Counted from the stretch's first letter, positions 53,094 through 62,110 are shown. The stretch: DNA of 64,000 bases from Legionella nagasakiensis (GCF_900639915.1 NZ_CAAAID010000006.1:62001-126000), one strand, 5' to 3'. Program-made: numbers and translations. Notes: generated from the sequence alone by a model not told the origin.

Positions 53094-55844
53094 TTACACG
53101 ACTTCTTGCGTGCGGTAAGAACGCTCATATTCCGCAATCACCGCATCGAGACATTGCATCAATTGGTTAAATGAGGTGGTTAGCTCATCGATGTGTTTTG
53201 CATGCTTGGCCAATGTTTCCAATTGCGCGACTTGGCTTTGTAATTGCGGTACACCACAGAAACAACAAGCGCCATGTAATTTGTGCGCCGCTCTTTCCAG
53301 ATTTTGAATTTGTTTACTTTCCATCAGCCGCAAGAATTCTTCACGGTTTTTATGCAATTCTTCAACAAAATGGTTGAGGAATTCAGTAGCTAATGCTTGA
53401 TTCCCAGATACTTTTTGTACGCATAATGACCAATCTATGGCTGAAGTATTGGTTTTGTTAATGGTCCTTAGTAAGTGGCGTAGCAAAACTGTTTCATCGA
53501 ACGGTTTTTGCAAGCAGAGATCGATCCCTGCTTTTTGCATGGATTCATTGTTTTGCTCCATGCTGTTGGCGCTGATTAAAATAATGGGTGTGGTTTTGTT
53601 AAACAGCGATTGTTGGCGGATTAAACGGGCTGCTTCTACGCCATTGAGTTTTGGCATTTGTAAGTCGAGAAGAATGGCATTAAAACGCTTACTGTTGCAT
53701 TTATTAACCGCTTGTTGTCCGTCTTCGACCGTTTCTATGCATGTTTTTTCACTTAATAAGGAATTGAGCAACATGCGATTGACGGGGTGATCTTCGGCAA
53801 CCAGGAGGTTTGGTTTGGATGAGCGTAATGCGGCACGTAAGGCATCAAGTTCCTGAGCCGTTGTCGATTCTACCGAACTTGTGGCCGGTGTCTGATTTAA
53901 TAGAAATTCAATAGTATCGTGTAATTTTTGAATGTTTGGTGGTTTAAATAAAAAGCGTTGTGCTCCCAGTGCCTGATGGTCTTGAATGAGCCATTTTGAA
54001 ACCAATACACAAGGGATGGATTGTTTACGTAATACTTGGGCCACTTGCTGCTCACAACCTTGATTGACGCTTACAAAAGCCAAATGGCAGTCTGTATGTT
54101 GGCTGAATGCCTGTTCAAGTAGACTAAACGTTTCAATGCGAATGCATTGAATGCCCCAATAGCCAAGCCCATTGCACAGTGCTTCAAGATGTAAGGGATT
54201 GTCATCAAAACAAATAACCTTGAGATTACCAAAACGGTGGCTTTGGTGTTTTTCTATTTCATAGGCAACGAGTTTTGCCAGTTTGATGTGGACGGAAAAG
54301 GTTGAGCCTTTATGAGGCTCGCTGCTTAATGAAATCCGACCATGCATGTGTTCTGCCAGTTTTTTGCTGATAACCAATCCTAAACCAGAGCCGCCAAAAC
54401 GGCGGGTGATGCTTGTATCGGCCTGATTAAAGGCATTAAACAAAGTGGCTTGATCTTCAGAGCAAATCCCAATGCCTGTGTCGGTGACGGCAAGACAAAT
54501 CGTGTAATCTGTGTCGGATTCTTGCTCGATGTGGGTGCGGATAAGGACGTAGCCATGGTCGGTGAATTTGATGGCATTGCTGACTAGATTGCTGATGATT
54601 TGTTTAAGACGCAGGGGGTCACCAAGAACCGTTTTAGGAACTGCAATATCGGTTGCAGGAATCAGGTCAAGTCCTTTTTTGTGCGCATTGGGAGCGAGTA
54701 AGGAGACCACGTCATCGATGCAGGCACGAATATCCAAGGGAATATAATCCAGATGCAGTTTGCCTGCATCCATTTTGGAGTAATCAAGGATGTCGTTGAT
54801 AATTGCTAAGAGATCCTGAGCAGAGGATTTAATGGTTTTCACGTAATCCAGTTGCAAGGGATCGAGTTTGCTTTCCAAGAGCACATTGGTAAATCCAATG
54901 ACACCATTCATTGGTGTACGTATTTCATGGCTCATATTGGTGATGAATTCAGATTTTTGCCGGCTTTTTTCTTCACTTTTCTTTTTATCCAGAGACAGCT
55001 CGATGTTTTTTTCTTCCAGTAATTCGAGGTTTTTTTGCAAATCAGCGGTGGCGGTTTCAATGTATTGATTTAAATCATTGACCATATTTAAATAGTGTTT
55101 TTGCATGTGCGCACAGCCTTGTTCAATGATGCCAAGCTCTGCTTTGCTCGATACTTTGATTTCTGTTTCAAATTCGTTACTAAGAATCTGTTTCATACTT
55201 CGCCGCAGGCGAGCAATGGGGATATAAATTTTTTTGGATAGGAAATAATGCGTGCTTAAGCCAATCAATAAGCCTAATAAGGTAATAAAGATGGTGACAA
55301 TATACATTTGATAACGTTTGATCAACGTTGCTTGCGTATCAATATCAATGGACAACCAGCCGAGGATATCATCGGCCTGAACATCAAAGGGATTATTGGG
55401 GGAGGGAAAAGGCGTAAAGGAATATAAATTGAATTTGGGCACGGTAATTGGCGCCAGGAAATTGATGCCGTAAGAATTAATCGGTCGGCTTTCAATATAA
55501 TCACCAGTAAATTCTGGTGGTGTGAACGGATGTTTCAGAGAATGTTTCCCTCCGCGATAAGCCAGCAGTTGTCCTTTGGCATTATAAAAGGCGAGGGATT
55601 GTACTTCCTGATTAATGGTGGATGCATCAATCAAACCTTGTAAAATACGTTTGTCATCACGTAATAAAGCTAATTGAGCGGCTGGTAAAAGCTGGCGAAT
55701 GTATGCTTCACCCAAACGGGACGTGTGTTGTTTCAAATCACGACTGAATTGGCCATTATAAAATAGCCCAAATAAAAGGGCGACCACTAATACGGGGATT
55801 AAGGTGGTTATTCTCAGCTGATATTTAATCCCAATGTTTTTCAC
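53094..55844 (-). CDS. letS: Hybrid sensor histidine kinase LetS (BarA type)
   Basis: GTG at 55844 follows GAGG by five bases and gives 916 residues, the LetS size; an ATG at 55925 is less likely. Order: membrane helix (residues 10-30), periplasmic sensor, second helix, HAMP, kinase with H-box FITNMSHEIRTPMNG and GGSGLGL, a receiver (LLVAEDHPVNR, Asp in ILLDLQMP) and a C-terminal HPt (AAHKLHGACCFCG). LetS with LetA controls the switch to the transmissive, virulent phase. No letA is nearby. Confidence 0.92.
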   Translation of the reverse strand: MKNIGIKYQLRITTLIPVLVVALLFGLFYNGQFSRDLKQHTSRLGEAYIRQLLPAAQLALLRDDKRILQGLIDASTINQEVQSLAFYNAKGQLLAYRGGKHSLKHPFTPPEFTGDYIESRPINSYGINFLAPITVPKFNLYSFTPFPSPNNPFDVQADDILGWLSIDIDTQATLIKRYQMYIVTIFITLLGLLIGLSTHYFLSKKIYIPIARLRRSMKQILSNEFETEIKVSSKAELGIIEQGCAHMQKHYLNMVNDLNQYIETATADLQKNLELLEEKNIELSLDKKKSEEKSRQKSEFITNMSHEIRTPMNGVIGFTNVLLESKLDPLQLDYVKTIKSSAQDLLAIINDILDYSKMDAGKLHLDYIPLDIRACIDDVVSLLAPNAHKKGLDLIPATDIAVPKTVLGDPLRLKQIISNLVSNAIKFTDHGYVLIRTHIEQESDTDYTICLAVTDTGIGICSEDQATLFNAFNQADTSITRRFGGSGLGLVISKKLAEHMHGRISLSSEPHKGSTFSVHIKLAKLVAYEIEKHQSHRFGNLKVICFDDNPLHLEALCNGLGYWGIQCIRIETFSLLEQAFSQHTDCHLAFVSVNQGCEQQVAQVLRKQSIPCVLVSKWLIQDHQALGAQRFLFKPPNIQKLHDTIEFLLNQTPATSSVESTTAQELDALRAALRSSKPNLLVAEDHPVNRMLLNSLLSEKTCIETVEDGQQAVNKCNSKRFNAILLDLQMPKLNGVEAARLIRQQSLFNKTTPIILISANSMEQNNESMQKAGIDLCLQKPFDETVLLRHLLRTINKTNTSAIDWSLCVQKVSGNQALATEFLNHFVEELHKNREEFLRLMESKQIQNLERAAHKLHGACCFCGVPQLQSQVAQLETLAKHAKHIDELTTSFNQLMQCLDAVIAEYERSYRTQEVV

Positions 55845-56032
55845 GCTAACCTCTTGTCGCTGCCCTTGAGCGTTGTTGCCTGACTTTGCCTCTATGGCAA
55901 AGTTCGCTATACTTCGTGCAATCATAAATCATACTACGAGCATTATACAGCGGCTGGTTGTACTAAGGTATATTTCGGCACGAAATCATACGTTAGGGCT
56001 TGGTAACAAGCTCTTTAAGTGGGTTGAGGTTT

Positions 56033-56063
56033 CCTGGATATCGCTTCGCGCTATCCAGGCTAC
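56033..56063 (-). repeat. REP-like palindrome upstream of gltX
   Basis: CCTGGATATCGCTTCGCGCT then ATCCAGGCTAC; GTAG head on the minus strand. It lies between divergent letS and gltX. Confidence 0.75.
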
Positions 56064-56132
56064 GAGGTTGGTGTTCGTCTGATGGTGCATCGGTTGCATC
56101 AAGGTCAGGTATTGCTTATAACGGAGCGTTTC

Positions 56133-57545
56133 ATGATGGTTCGAACCCGGTTTGCCCCAAGCCCGACAGGTTTTTTGCATGTTGGTGGAGTACGTACGGC
56201 TTTATTTTCCTGGCTCTATGCGAAACACCATCAAGGTGAATTTGTTTTACGCATTGAAGATACGGATCGTGAGCGCTCTACTCAGGAGTCCGTGCAGGCC
56301 ATTCTTGATGGTATGCATTGGCTTGGTCTGGATTATCACCATGGGCCTTTTTATCAGACTGAACGTTATCCACGTTATTTGCAAATCATCCAACAGTTGT
56401 TGGATGAAGGCAAAGCCTATCGATGTTATTGCAGTAAGGAGCGTTTGGAAGTGTTGCGAGAATCGCAATTGGCCGCCAAGGAAAAACCACGTTACGATGG
56501 TCATTGCCGTGATAAACAGTTACCGGAGACGAATGAGCCTCATGTGATACGGTTTAAAACCCCCCTTGAAGGTGTGGTGTCATTTTCAGATCAGGTTTAT
56601 GGGGATATTCATGTCAATAACATGGAGTTAGATGATTTAATATTGCGGCGCTCCGATGGTCATCCTACCTACAATTTTGCTGTAGTCATCGACGATTGGG
56701 ACATGGAAATTACCCATGTCATTCGCGGGGATGATCATATTAATAATACACCAAGGCAAATTAATTTATTTAAAGCATTAGGCGCTCCTATTCCTGTTTT
56801 TGCTCATTTACCGATGATTCTTGGTGAAGATGGCAAACGTTTATCGAAACGTCATGGTGCGGTTAGTGTCTTGCAATTTAAGGAATTGGGGATTCTTCCT
56901 CATGCCTTATTAAATTATCTGGTGCGCCTCGGTTGGTCTTGTGGTGATCAGGAAATTTTTAGTCTGCAGGACATGGTGGATTGTTTTGATTTGAACAATG
57001 TTAGCCGGGGCGCTGCAAGCTTTAATTATGAGAAATTATATTGGTTAAACCAACATTATCAAAAATATGACCCCCCGGCGGAGGTGGCAAAAGCACTGCA
57101 ATGGCATTTTGTACAGCAAGGGATTGATGTTAAGCAGGGACCTGCACTGACTGATTTGGTGCAAGTACAGGCTGAGCGTTGTAAAACACTGGCCGAGATC
57201 TGTGAAACAAGCCACTATTTTTATTCAGATGAGATTGAATACGATAAAGATGCCGTGAAAAAGCATTTGCGTCCAGTTATTCTTGAACCTTTAACGGCTC
57301 TTTATGAACGATTGCAGCACGTTCAACCATGGCAGCGTGATGTATTGCAACAATGCATTAATGATGTTAGTGCAGAATTTAATATCAATATGGGGAAGAT
57401 TGCGCAGCCTCTGCGTGTGTCTGTGACTGGTACCAGTACGTCTCCTTCGATTGATATGACCTTGACCTTGCTTGGGAAGCAAAGAGTACTTGATCGTTTG
57501 CAAAAAGCGTTACAGCAAATTCGAGAGCGAAGCGGGGCGGAGTGA
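56133..57545 (+). CDS. gltX: Glutamyl-tRNA synthetase
   Basis: ATG at 56133 has GGAG six bases upstream; the frame extends further but is not needed. The 470-residue class I enzyme has the HIGH-like APSPTGFLHVGG and the KMSKS-like KRLSKRHG. RGDDHINNTPRQ is also diagnostic. Confidence 0.96.
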   Translation: MMVRTRFAPSPTGFLHVGGVRTALFSWLYAKHHQGEFVLRIEDTDRERSTQESVQAILDGMHWLGLDYHHGPFYQTERYPRYLQIIQQLLDEGKAYRCYCSKERLEVLRESQLAAKEKPRYDGHCRDKQLPETNEPHVIRFKTPLEGVVSFSDQVYGDIHVNNMELDDLILRRSDGHPTYNFAVVIDDWDMEITHVIRGDDHINNTPRQINLFKALGAPIPVFAHLPMILGEDGKRLSKRHGAVSVLQFKELGILPHALLNYLVRLGWSCGDQEIFSLQDMVDCFDLNNVSRGAASFNYEKLYWLNQHYQKYDPPAEVAKALQWHFVQQGIDVKQGPALTDLVQVQAERCKTLAEICETSHYFYSDEIEYDKDAVKKHLRPVILEPLTALYERLQHVQPWQRDVLQQCINDVSAEFNINMGKIAQPLRVSVTGTSTSPSIDMTLTLLGKQRVLDRLQKALQQIRERSGAE

Positions 57546-57548
57546 GTT

Positions 57549-57588
57549 AAAAATCCCTCCCTAACTTCTTCCTTTTTTAAAGGGCATG
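57549..57588. repeat. Degenerate CTCCC/GGGAG repeat after gltX
   Basis: AAATCCCTCCCTAAC ... TTTTTTAAAGGG resembles the family, but the stem is poor. Confidence 0.35.
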
Positions 57589-57704
57589 ATTCTCAAACTA
57601 ACTTTTAAGTACCTTCCTTTGGGATTTGTAAAGCCATTTTAAAGCTCAACTTTTTATCATATTAGCCGATATCATTACAAAATGGGAATGGTTAGGTGAA
57701 TATC

Positions 57705-58019
57705 ATGAAAGAAAAACATTTTGCTTACAGAATTCAGCGGGAAGTCAGTGGCTTGGTTTGTACTCAGCATGAATTTGAAGAAGATAAGATGGTGGATTTA
57801 TTAAAAGACATTCAAAAAGCCCGTACCCAAGGCATTTACTGGATTTTTAAACAATTGGATGGCAAACCACAAGAAGCACTCAGCATCATTGATTGTGAGC
57901 ATGGTCGGATTTATTACCATTACTCGGGTGAAGTGGAAGATTTACAAGACACGATTAAAAAATTAGATAAATACAGGACTTCCGAAAAACCTCAAGGTCA
58001 AGGCAAAAAGAAATGTTGA
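57705..58019 (+). CDS. Small hypothetical protein with repeat-encoded C-terminus
   Basis: ATG at 57705 is preferred to GTG 57696; AGGTG lies before it. The 104-residue product has a compact N-terminal 90 residues (KHFAYRIQREVSGLVC...). Its last 14 residues, RTSEKPQGQGKKKC, and the stop codon are read from a hairpin element that begins at 57974. The ancestral C-terminus was therefore probably replaced by insertion. Function unknown. Confidence 0.7.
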   Translation: MKEKHFAYRIQREVSGLVCTQHEFEEDKMVDLLKDIQKARTQGIYWIFKQLDGKPQEALSIIDCEHGRIYYHYSGEVEDLQDTIKKLDKYRTSEKPQGQGKKKC

Positions 58020-58097
58020 TGAGGGAGTTTAGACAAACTAAATGACCGAATTAACATTTCTTTTTAACACAGAGATTGGGAATTTTCGGAAGTCCTG
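57974..58097. repeat. CAGGACTT hairpin element, copy 1
   Basis: Perfect 15-base ends CAGGACTTCCGAAAA / TTTTCGGAAGTCCTG. The interior AAAAAGAAATGTTGAT pairs with ATTAACATTTCTTTTT, one base off perfect. The core of about 85 bases is nearly identical to copy 2. It overlaps the 3' end of the preceding gene. Confidence 0.8.
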
Positions 58098-58168
58098 AAA
58101 TGATTTATTGGTTTGTAAGGTGATAGGCTCTGGTCTATTATTTGGATTCAATTGAAAAGGAAAAAGTC

Positions 58169-58582
58169 ATGGCGAATAACTTAACGTTAAGTAAACTCAT
58201 TGGATTAGGTATACTGGTGCTTCCTATGGCCTGTTGGTCTGAAACGTCAACCAATAACCAGGAAATGGCTAAGGATGAATGGTTACAAAAAATCAAAGAA
58301 ATCATTCCGGAACCAATATGCAAGGGGTTTATGGAGGATGCGTCGGTAGCTGGTCGCTTGAAAGAACTTAAGATAAGTTATCAGGACTGTGTTGATAAGA
58401 TTCCTGCCATTACCGAAAAATGTCAAAAGAAATATTACAATGATTTGCCAGCCATGATAAATCAGAAAAGTGCTGCTAAATGGGGGCGAACCATTGGTGA
58501 GTGTATTGGTATGGATTTTGCTGTGAATTATTTATATTCGGAAGGAAAATCTGCCAAGGGTACTTCTGCAAAACAACCTTAG
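58169..58582 (+). CDS. Small secreted Cys-containing protein
   Basis: ATG at 58169 follows AAGGA. The 137-residue product has a signal peptide (LIGLGILVLPMACWSE) and spaced cysteines in the mature part (ICKGF, QDCVDK, EKCQKK, GECIGM) that may pair. It is probably periplasmic or exported by type II secretion. No family named. Confidence 0.75.
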   Translation: MANNLTLSKLIGLGILVLPMACWSETSTNNQEMAKDEWLQKIKEIIPEPICKGFMEDASVAGRLKELKISYQDCVDKIPAITEKCQKKYYNDLPAMINQKSAAKWGRTIGECIGMDFAVNYLYSEGKSAKGTSAKQP

Positions 58583-58590
58583 ATTTAGAA

Positions 58591-58623
58591 ATCCCTCCTA
58601 ACCTCCCTTTTAATAAAGGGAGG
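58591..58623 (+). repeat. CTCCC/GGGAG hairpin repeat
   Basis: CCTCCCTTT and AAAGGGAGG (58602-58623) with the conserved leader ATCCCTCCTAA. It stands nine bases after the stop of the secreted protein gene and may act as a terminator. 58624-58776 holds nothing recognisable. Confidence 0.6.
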
Positions 58624-58776
58624 AATGTCAGTGAATCCCTTTTAAAAACGGGAGAAATTTTTAAGAGGTTGATTTATGAAACAAAACTCAGCCTTCCTGG
58701 GACGTTGCATCAGGTTGCTTTAAAAAATTTTGATCTTTCTAAGTTATATTTTTATACTTCGCCTATTTATTTTAAT

Positions 58777-58895
58777 CAGGACTTACGTTCCCCAAGGTCA
58801 AGGCAAAAAGAAATGTTGATGAGGGAGTTTAGATAAACTAAATGACCGAATCAACATTTCTTTTTAACGTAGAGATTGGGAGAGCGCAAGTCCTG
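58777..58895. repeat. CAGGACTT hairpin element, copy 2
   Basis: Ends CAGGACTTACG / GCGCAAGTCCTG. The interior AAAAAGAAATGTTGAT and ATCAACATTTCTTTTT is a perfect 16-base stem, with AGTTTA/TAAACT at the tip. About four differences from copy 1 across the core. Confidence 0.8.
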
Positions 58896-58914
58896 TTAAT
58901 GGGAGAGGGTCAAT

Positions 58915-59505
58915 ATGTTTACTGAAATTGCATCAGAAAGCGGGCATTGGTATCGACAAGCAGGCATTAAAACCATTAAAAAATCTCGTCCGCAGGAAGG
59001 GGATTATTTTTATGAGTTGAAACGTGAGTTAGGACCAAATGGGGAAGTGACCTTTCTTGATCGTTTTCAAAGCTTTTCTGATTTTCAAAATGATGCTAAA
59101 TCGCTTATTATAAAGCCGTTAACCTGTCTTTTTCTTTATAAAGTTCATGCGCTTAAAAGTCTTTATCATTTGGGCCTTGCTGCTGTTCATTTCGCAACAT
59201 TGTCGCCCTGTGTTGCCTTTGATCATTTCTTAAAGTGTGGCGAGTCATTTATTAAGTCCATTGTTTACGATCTGATGATTCTTGGAACGTTTTTGCTGGA
59301 AGCACTTTCATTGGCCAGCAGAAGCATGATAACCGTTGGTTATGGTGTCGGTGTGGCTGCAGTTGCCACAGGACATGCAGTGAGTTCTGCAGCGACTTCT
59401 GTTGTTGGATTTTTCCATAATAGTTGCTCATCTAAAAGAGAAGTTACACCCGTATTGAGCCATGATGAGGAAGCGCTTGATGGAAGAACTTGCTGTGCTA
59501 TGTAA
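58915..59505 (+). CDS. Membrane protein ending in a CaaX-like box, effector candidate
   Basis: GGGAGAGGG precedes the ATG. The 196-residue product has a polar N-terminus, hydrophobic segments between about residues 65 and 165 (for example SIVYDLMILGTFLLEALSLA and an Ala/Gly/Val-rich stretch), a basic patch (SSKREV) and ends in RTCCAM. The last four residues, CCAM, fit the C-a-a-X pattern recognised by eukaryotic prenyltransferases. Several Legionella effectors, such as AnkB, are prenylated by the host this way. Function unknown. Confidence 0.7.
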   Translation: MFTEIASESGHWYRQAGIKTIKKSRPQEGDYFYELKRELGPNGEVTFLDRFQSFSDFQNDAKSLIIKPLTCLFLYKVHALKSLYHLGLAAVHFATLSPCVAFDHFLKCGESFIKSIVYDLMILGTFLLEALSLASRSMITVGYGVGVAAVATGHAVSSAATSVVGFFHNSCSSKREVTPVLSHDEEALDGRTCCAM

Positions 59506-59560
59506 ATAGCTGCGTAACGATAAGACAGCAAGACAATGAATCATGAACTGGGAGAATGGA

Positions 59561-59869
59561 ATGTTGGTGACATTTAGTTGTGATGCGCATGAAAACATAA
59601 CGATGTTTGGTGATGTGGCAAAGCGCTTAATAAAAATGATGGGACATAGTGGAACGATACCCAGTGCGATTCTTGCTGAAGATGTCCCGGAAGCGTTAGT
59701 TCGTTTACAGCAAGCAATTGAAATTGAAAAGAAAAAAACCGTTTCTAATGAAAAATTGCAAGACAATGACGATGAAGAAATGGACGTTAGCATAGAACAT
59801 CGTGCCTGGCCTTTAATTGAATTGTTGCGAGATGCAGTAAAAGCAAAATGCAATGTGATGTGGAAATAG
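59561..59869 (+). CDS. DUF1840-type small protein
   Basis: ATG at 59561 follows GGGAGAATGGA. The 102-residue protein has the typical N-terminus MLVTFSCDAHENITMFGDVA and the continuation LIKMMGHSGTIPSAILAEDV. Soluble, found widely in gamma- and betaproteobacteria, role unknown. It ends three bases before yheS. Confidence 0.85.
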   Translation: MLVTFSCDAHENITMFGDVAKRLIKMMGHSGTIPSAILAEDVPEALVRLQQAIEIEKKKTVSNEKLQDNDDEEMDVSIEHRAWPLIELLRDAVKAKCNVMWK

Positions 59870-59872
59870 ATC

Positions 59873-61717
59873 ATGCTGACGCTGCGCCAAATTACTTTGT
59901 CTCGTGGTAATAAGCGACTGCTTCACCAGGCCAGTGTCAGCCTGTATGAAAAGCAAAAAGTAGGTTTGGTAGGCCATAATGGTTGTGGAAAATCCAGTTT
60001 TTTTGATCTGTTATTAGGAAAGTTGATTCCTGATTCTGGAGAATGCCAGCTTAATGGCCATCTGCGTATCAGTCACTTATCCCAACAGCTGCCGGATAGC
60101 CATGAGCGTGCTATTGATTTTGTATTGGCTGGTGATGAAGACTATGAGGCGTTACAGCGACGATTGTTGAGTGCTGAGAAAACCGGTGATGATGCGGAGG
60201 TATTGGCCTGCCATGAATTGATGCAGCACATGGAGGGTTACAGCAAGCCGGCACAGGCAGCAGCGATTATGGCAGGGCTAGGTTTCAGTACGGCGGATCA
60301 ACAAGCGAACGTTAATCAGTTTTCTGGTGGATGGCGAATGCGGTTGAATTTAGCTCGCTGCCTTATGAAGCCCGCTGATTTGTTGTTGCTGGATGAGCCA
60401 ACGAACCATTTGGATATGGAGGCTATTTTCTGGCTGGAAAAGTGGTTAAAACAATATCCGGGAACTGTCATTCTCATCTCACATGATCGTGAGTTTCTCG
60501 ATGGGTTTGTGACTCATATTCTTCACATTGAGCAACAAACGATGGCTTTATACAGTGGTGATTATAGTTGTTTTGAACAAACCCGTGCTCAGCAATTGGC
60601 ATTGCAACAGGTGCAATACGAAAAACAGCAGCAAAAAATCAGTCATATGATGGCTTATGTGCAGCGTTTTCGTGCCAAAGCATCCAAGGCGAAACAGGCA
60701 CAAAGCCGCCTTAAGGCAGTCGCCAAAATGGAAGTGATTGCTCAGGCACAGGTTGATTCGCCTTTTTCATTCAATTTCTATCCGTGTCCGCGAGCAGGTA
60801 AGCCGTTAGTGAACTGTGAGCGGGTGGTTGCCGGGTATGCTCATACTCCCGTCTTAAAACACTTGAATCTCGTCTTAAATCCCGGTGACCGCCTGGCTTT
60901 ATTAGGACCAAATGGTGAGGGTAAGTCTACGTTAATTAAGACATTAACCGGTGAACTGCCGCCATTATCCGGCCGGATTGAGCGTTCGGCCCATTTAAAC
61001 ATTGGTTATTATGCGCAACATCAGTTGGAACAACTGGATTGCACGTTAAGCCCAGTACAGACGATTCAGGTTTTATCGCCCGATGCTAAAGAGCAGACCA
61101 TTCGAGATTTTCTCGGTGGATTCAATTTTATGGGTGATATGGCGATTCATTCTATTCATCATTTCTCCGGCGGAGAAAGAGCGCGTTTGGCCCTGGCCAA
61201 ACTGGTCTGGCAAAAACCCAATTTATTGTTATTGGATGAACCAACCAACCATTTGGACTTGGCAATGCGTGCGGCCATTGAGATGGCTTTGCAAAGTTAT
61301 GAAGGCGCACTCATTTTAATTTCCCATGATCGCCACTTTTTGCGTACCACAGTGGATGATTTTTATTTGGTTTATCAACAGCAAGTGCAGCCTTTTAAAG
61401 GCGATTTGGATGATTATTATCAATGGCTGCAACGTAAAGAAACGCCAAAGGAAACGAAAACATCCGCTGATCCCGATGTTTATCGTGAAAGGCGTAGTTT
61501 ACAAAATCGTTTGAAAAAACTTGAGCAGTCAGCTGCCATTTATCAGCAACAGTTAGCTAAGCTGGAAACGGCATTAGCCGAACCTGTGCTTTATCAAGAA
61601 ACCCAACGCAATGATTTACAAGACTTGTTAAAGCGGCGTGACCAAGTAAAGCAGCAACTAGATTCTGTTGAGCATGAATGGATGGAGGTGGTTGATTGGT
61701 TAGAAAACAGGTCATAA
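59873..61717 (+). CDS. yheS: ABC-F ATPase YheS
   Basis: A 614-residue soluble protein with two ABC cassettes and no membrane part. Walker A motifs are GHNGCGKSS and GPNGEGKST, the signatures are FSGGWRMRL and FSGGERARL, and Walker B is LLLLDEPTNHLD in both. The linker and a C-terminal coiled coil are YheS-like. ABC-F proteins act on the ribosome. Confidence 0.94.
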   Translation: MLTLRQITLSRGNKRLLHQASVSLYEKQKVGLVGHNGCGKSSFFDLLLGKLIPDSGECQLNGHLRISHLSQQLPDSHERAIDFVLAGDEDYEALQRRLLSAEKTGDDAEVLACHELMQHMEGYSKPAQAAAIMAGLGFSTADQQANVNQFSGGWRMRLNLARCLMKPADLLLLDEPTNHLDMEAIFWLEKWLKQYPGTVILISHDREFLDGFVTHILHIEQQTMALYSGDYSCFEQTRAQQLALQQVQYEKQQQKISHMMAYVQRFRAKASKAKQAQSRLKAVAKMEVIAQAQVDSPFSFNFYPCPRAGKPLVNCERVVAGYAHTPVLKHLNLVLNPGDRLALLGPNGEGKSTLIKTLTGELPPLSGRIERSAHLNIGYYAQHQLEQLDCTLSPVQTIQVLSPDAKEQTIRDFLGGFNFMGDMAIHSIHHFSGGERARLALAKLVWQKPNLLLLDEPTNHLDLAMRAAIEMALQSYEGALILISHDRHFLRTTVDDFYLVYQQQVQPFKGDLDDYYQWLQRKETPKETKTSADPDVYRERRSLQNRLKKLEQSAAIYQQQLAKLETALAEPVLYQETQRNDLQDLLKRRDQVKQQLDSVEHEWMEVVDWLENRS

Positions 61718-61827
61718 TCCCTCTCTTTAAGCTGTCTCTTGATACAAGCTCGTATGGGTGCTGTGCATAAAGCACGGCAAGCAGGCAAAAGAGGGGGGCT
61801 TTTGTGCTCAACAATTAGATGCATTTA

Positions 61828-61890
61828 CCATGGGCATCTAATAAAAATTATGGACAAAGTTGGCTTGAAAACTTATCATAATGCCCATGG
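61828..61890. promoter_or_regulatory. Inverted repeat upstream of cydP
   Basis: CCATGGGCAT (61828-61837) and ATGCCCATGG (61881-61890) are perfect inverted repeats 43 bases apart. CATAAT at 61877-61882 is a possible -10. It could be a binding site for an oxygen or redox regulator of the oxidase operon; this is inference. Confidence 0.4.
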
Positions 61891-61930
61891 CTTTTGTGCT
61901 TTTCCAGCACGCGCTTAGCGGGAAATAAAT

Positions 61931-62110
61931 ATGACTCCCTTCCGTCGTGATATTCTTATCACTTTGGCCGTTAAACTCTCTTTGCTCGTTATGTTGTGGT
62001 TCGTTTGTTTCAAAGACGTGGACAGGCCTGCAAAAAATATTCATCAATGGCTGTTGGGAACCAGTTTATCCAGTGTAACGGCACATAATCCATTTAAATC
62101 GGAATATTAG
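61931..62110 (+). CDS. cydP: Cytochrome bd small subunit-like protein CydP
   Basis: A 59-residue protein. The start MTPFRRDILITLAVKLSLLV leads into a single membrane helix (LLVMLWFVCF), followed by a polar tail. The RD..L.LA.KL pattern and the position before cydA fit the small CydP family. GGGA lies before the ATG. The stop codon TAG falls at the edge of a hairpin repeat. Confidence 0.7.
   Translation: MTPFRRDILITLAVKLSLLVMLWFVCFKDVDRPAKNIHQWLLGTSLSSVTAHNPFKSEY

Noticed and set aside
58501-58836. Plus-strand frame running from the secreted protein gene into repeat copy 2
   Set aside because: Starts inside a real gene and runs through two repeat elements; no independent start signal.
57974-58895. 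The two CAGGACTT hairpins as a CRISPR array
   Set aside because: Only two copies, about 680 bases apart, each a single long hairpin; no spacers or cas genes.
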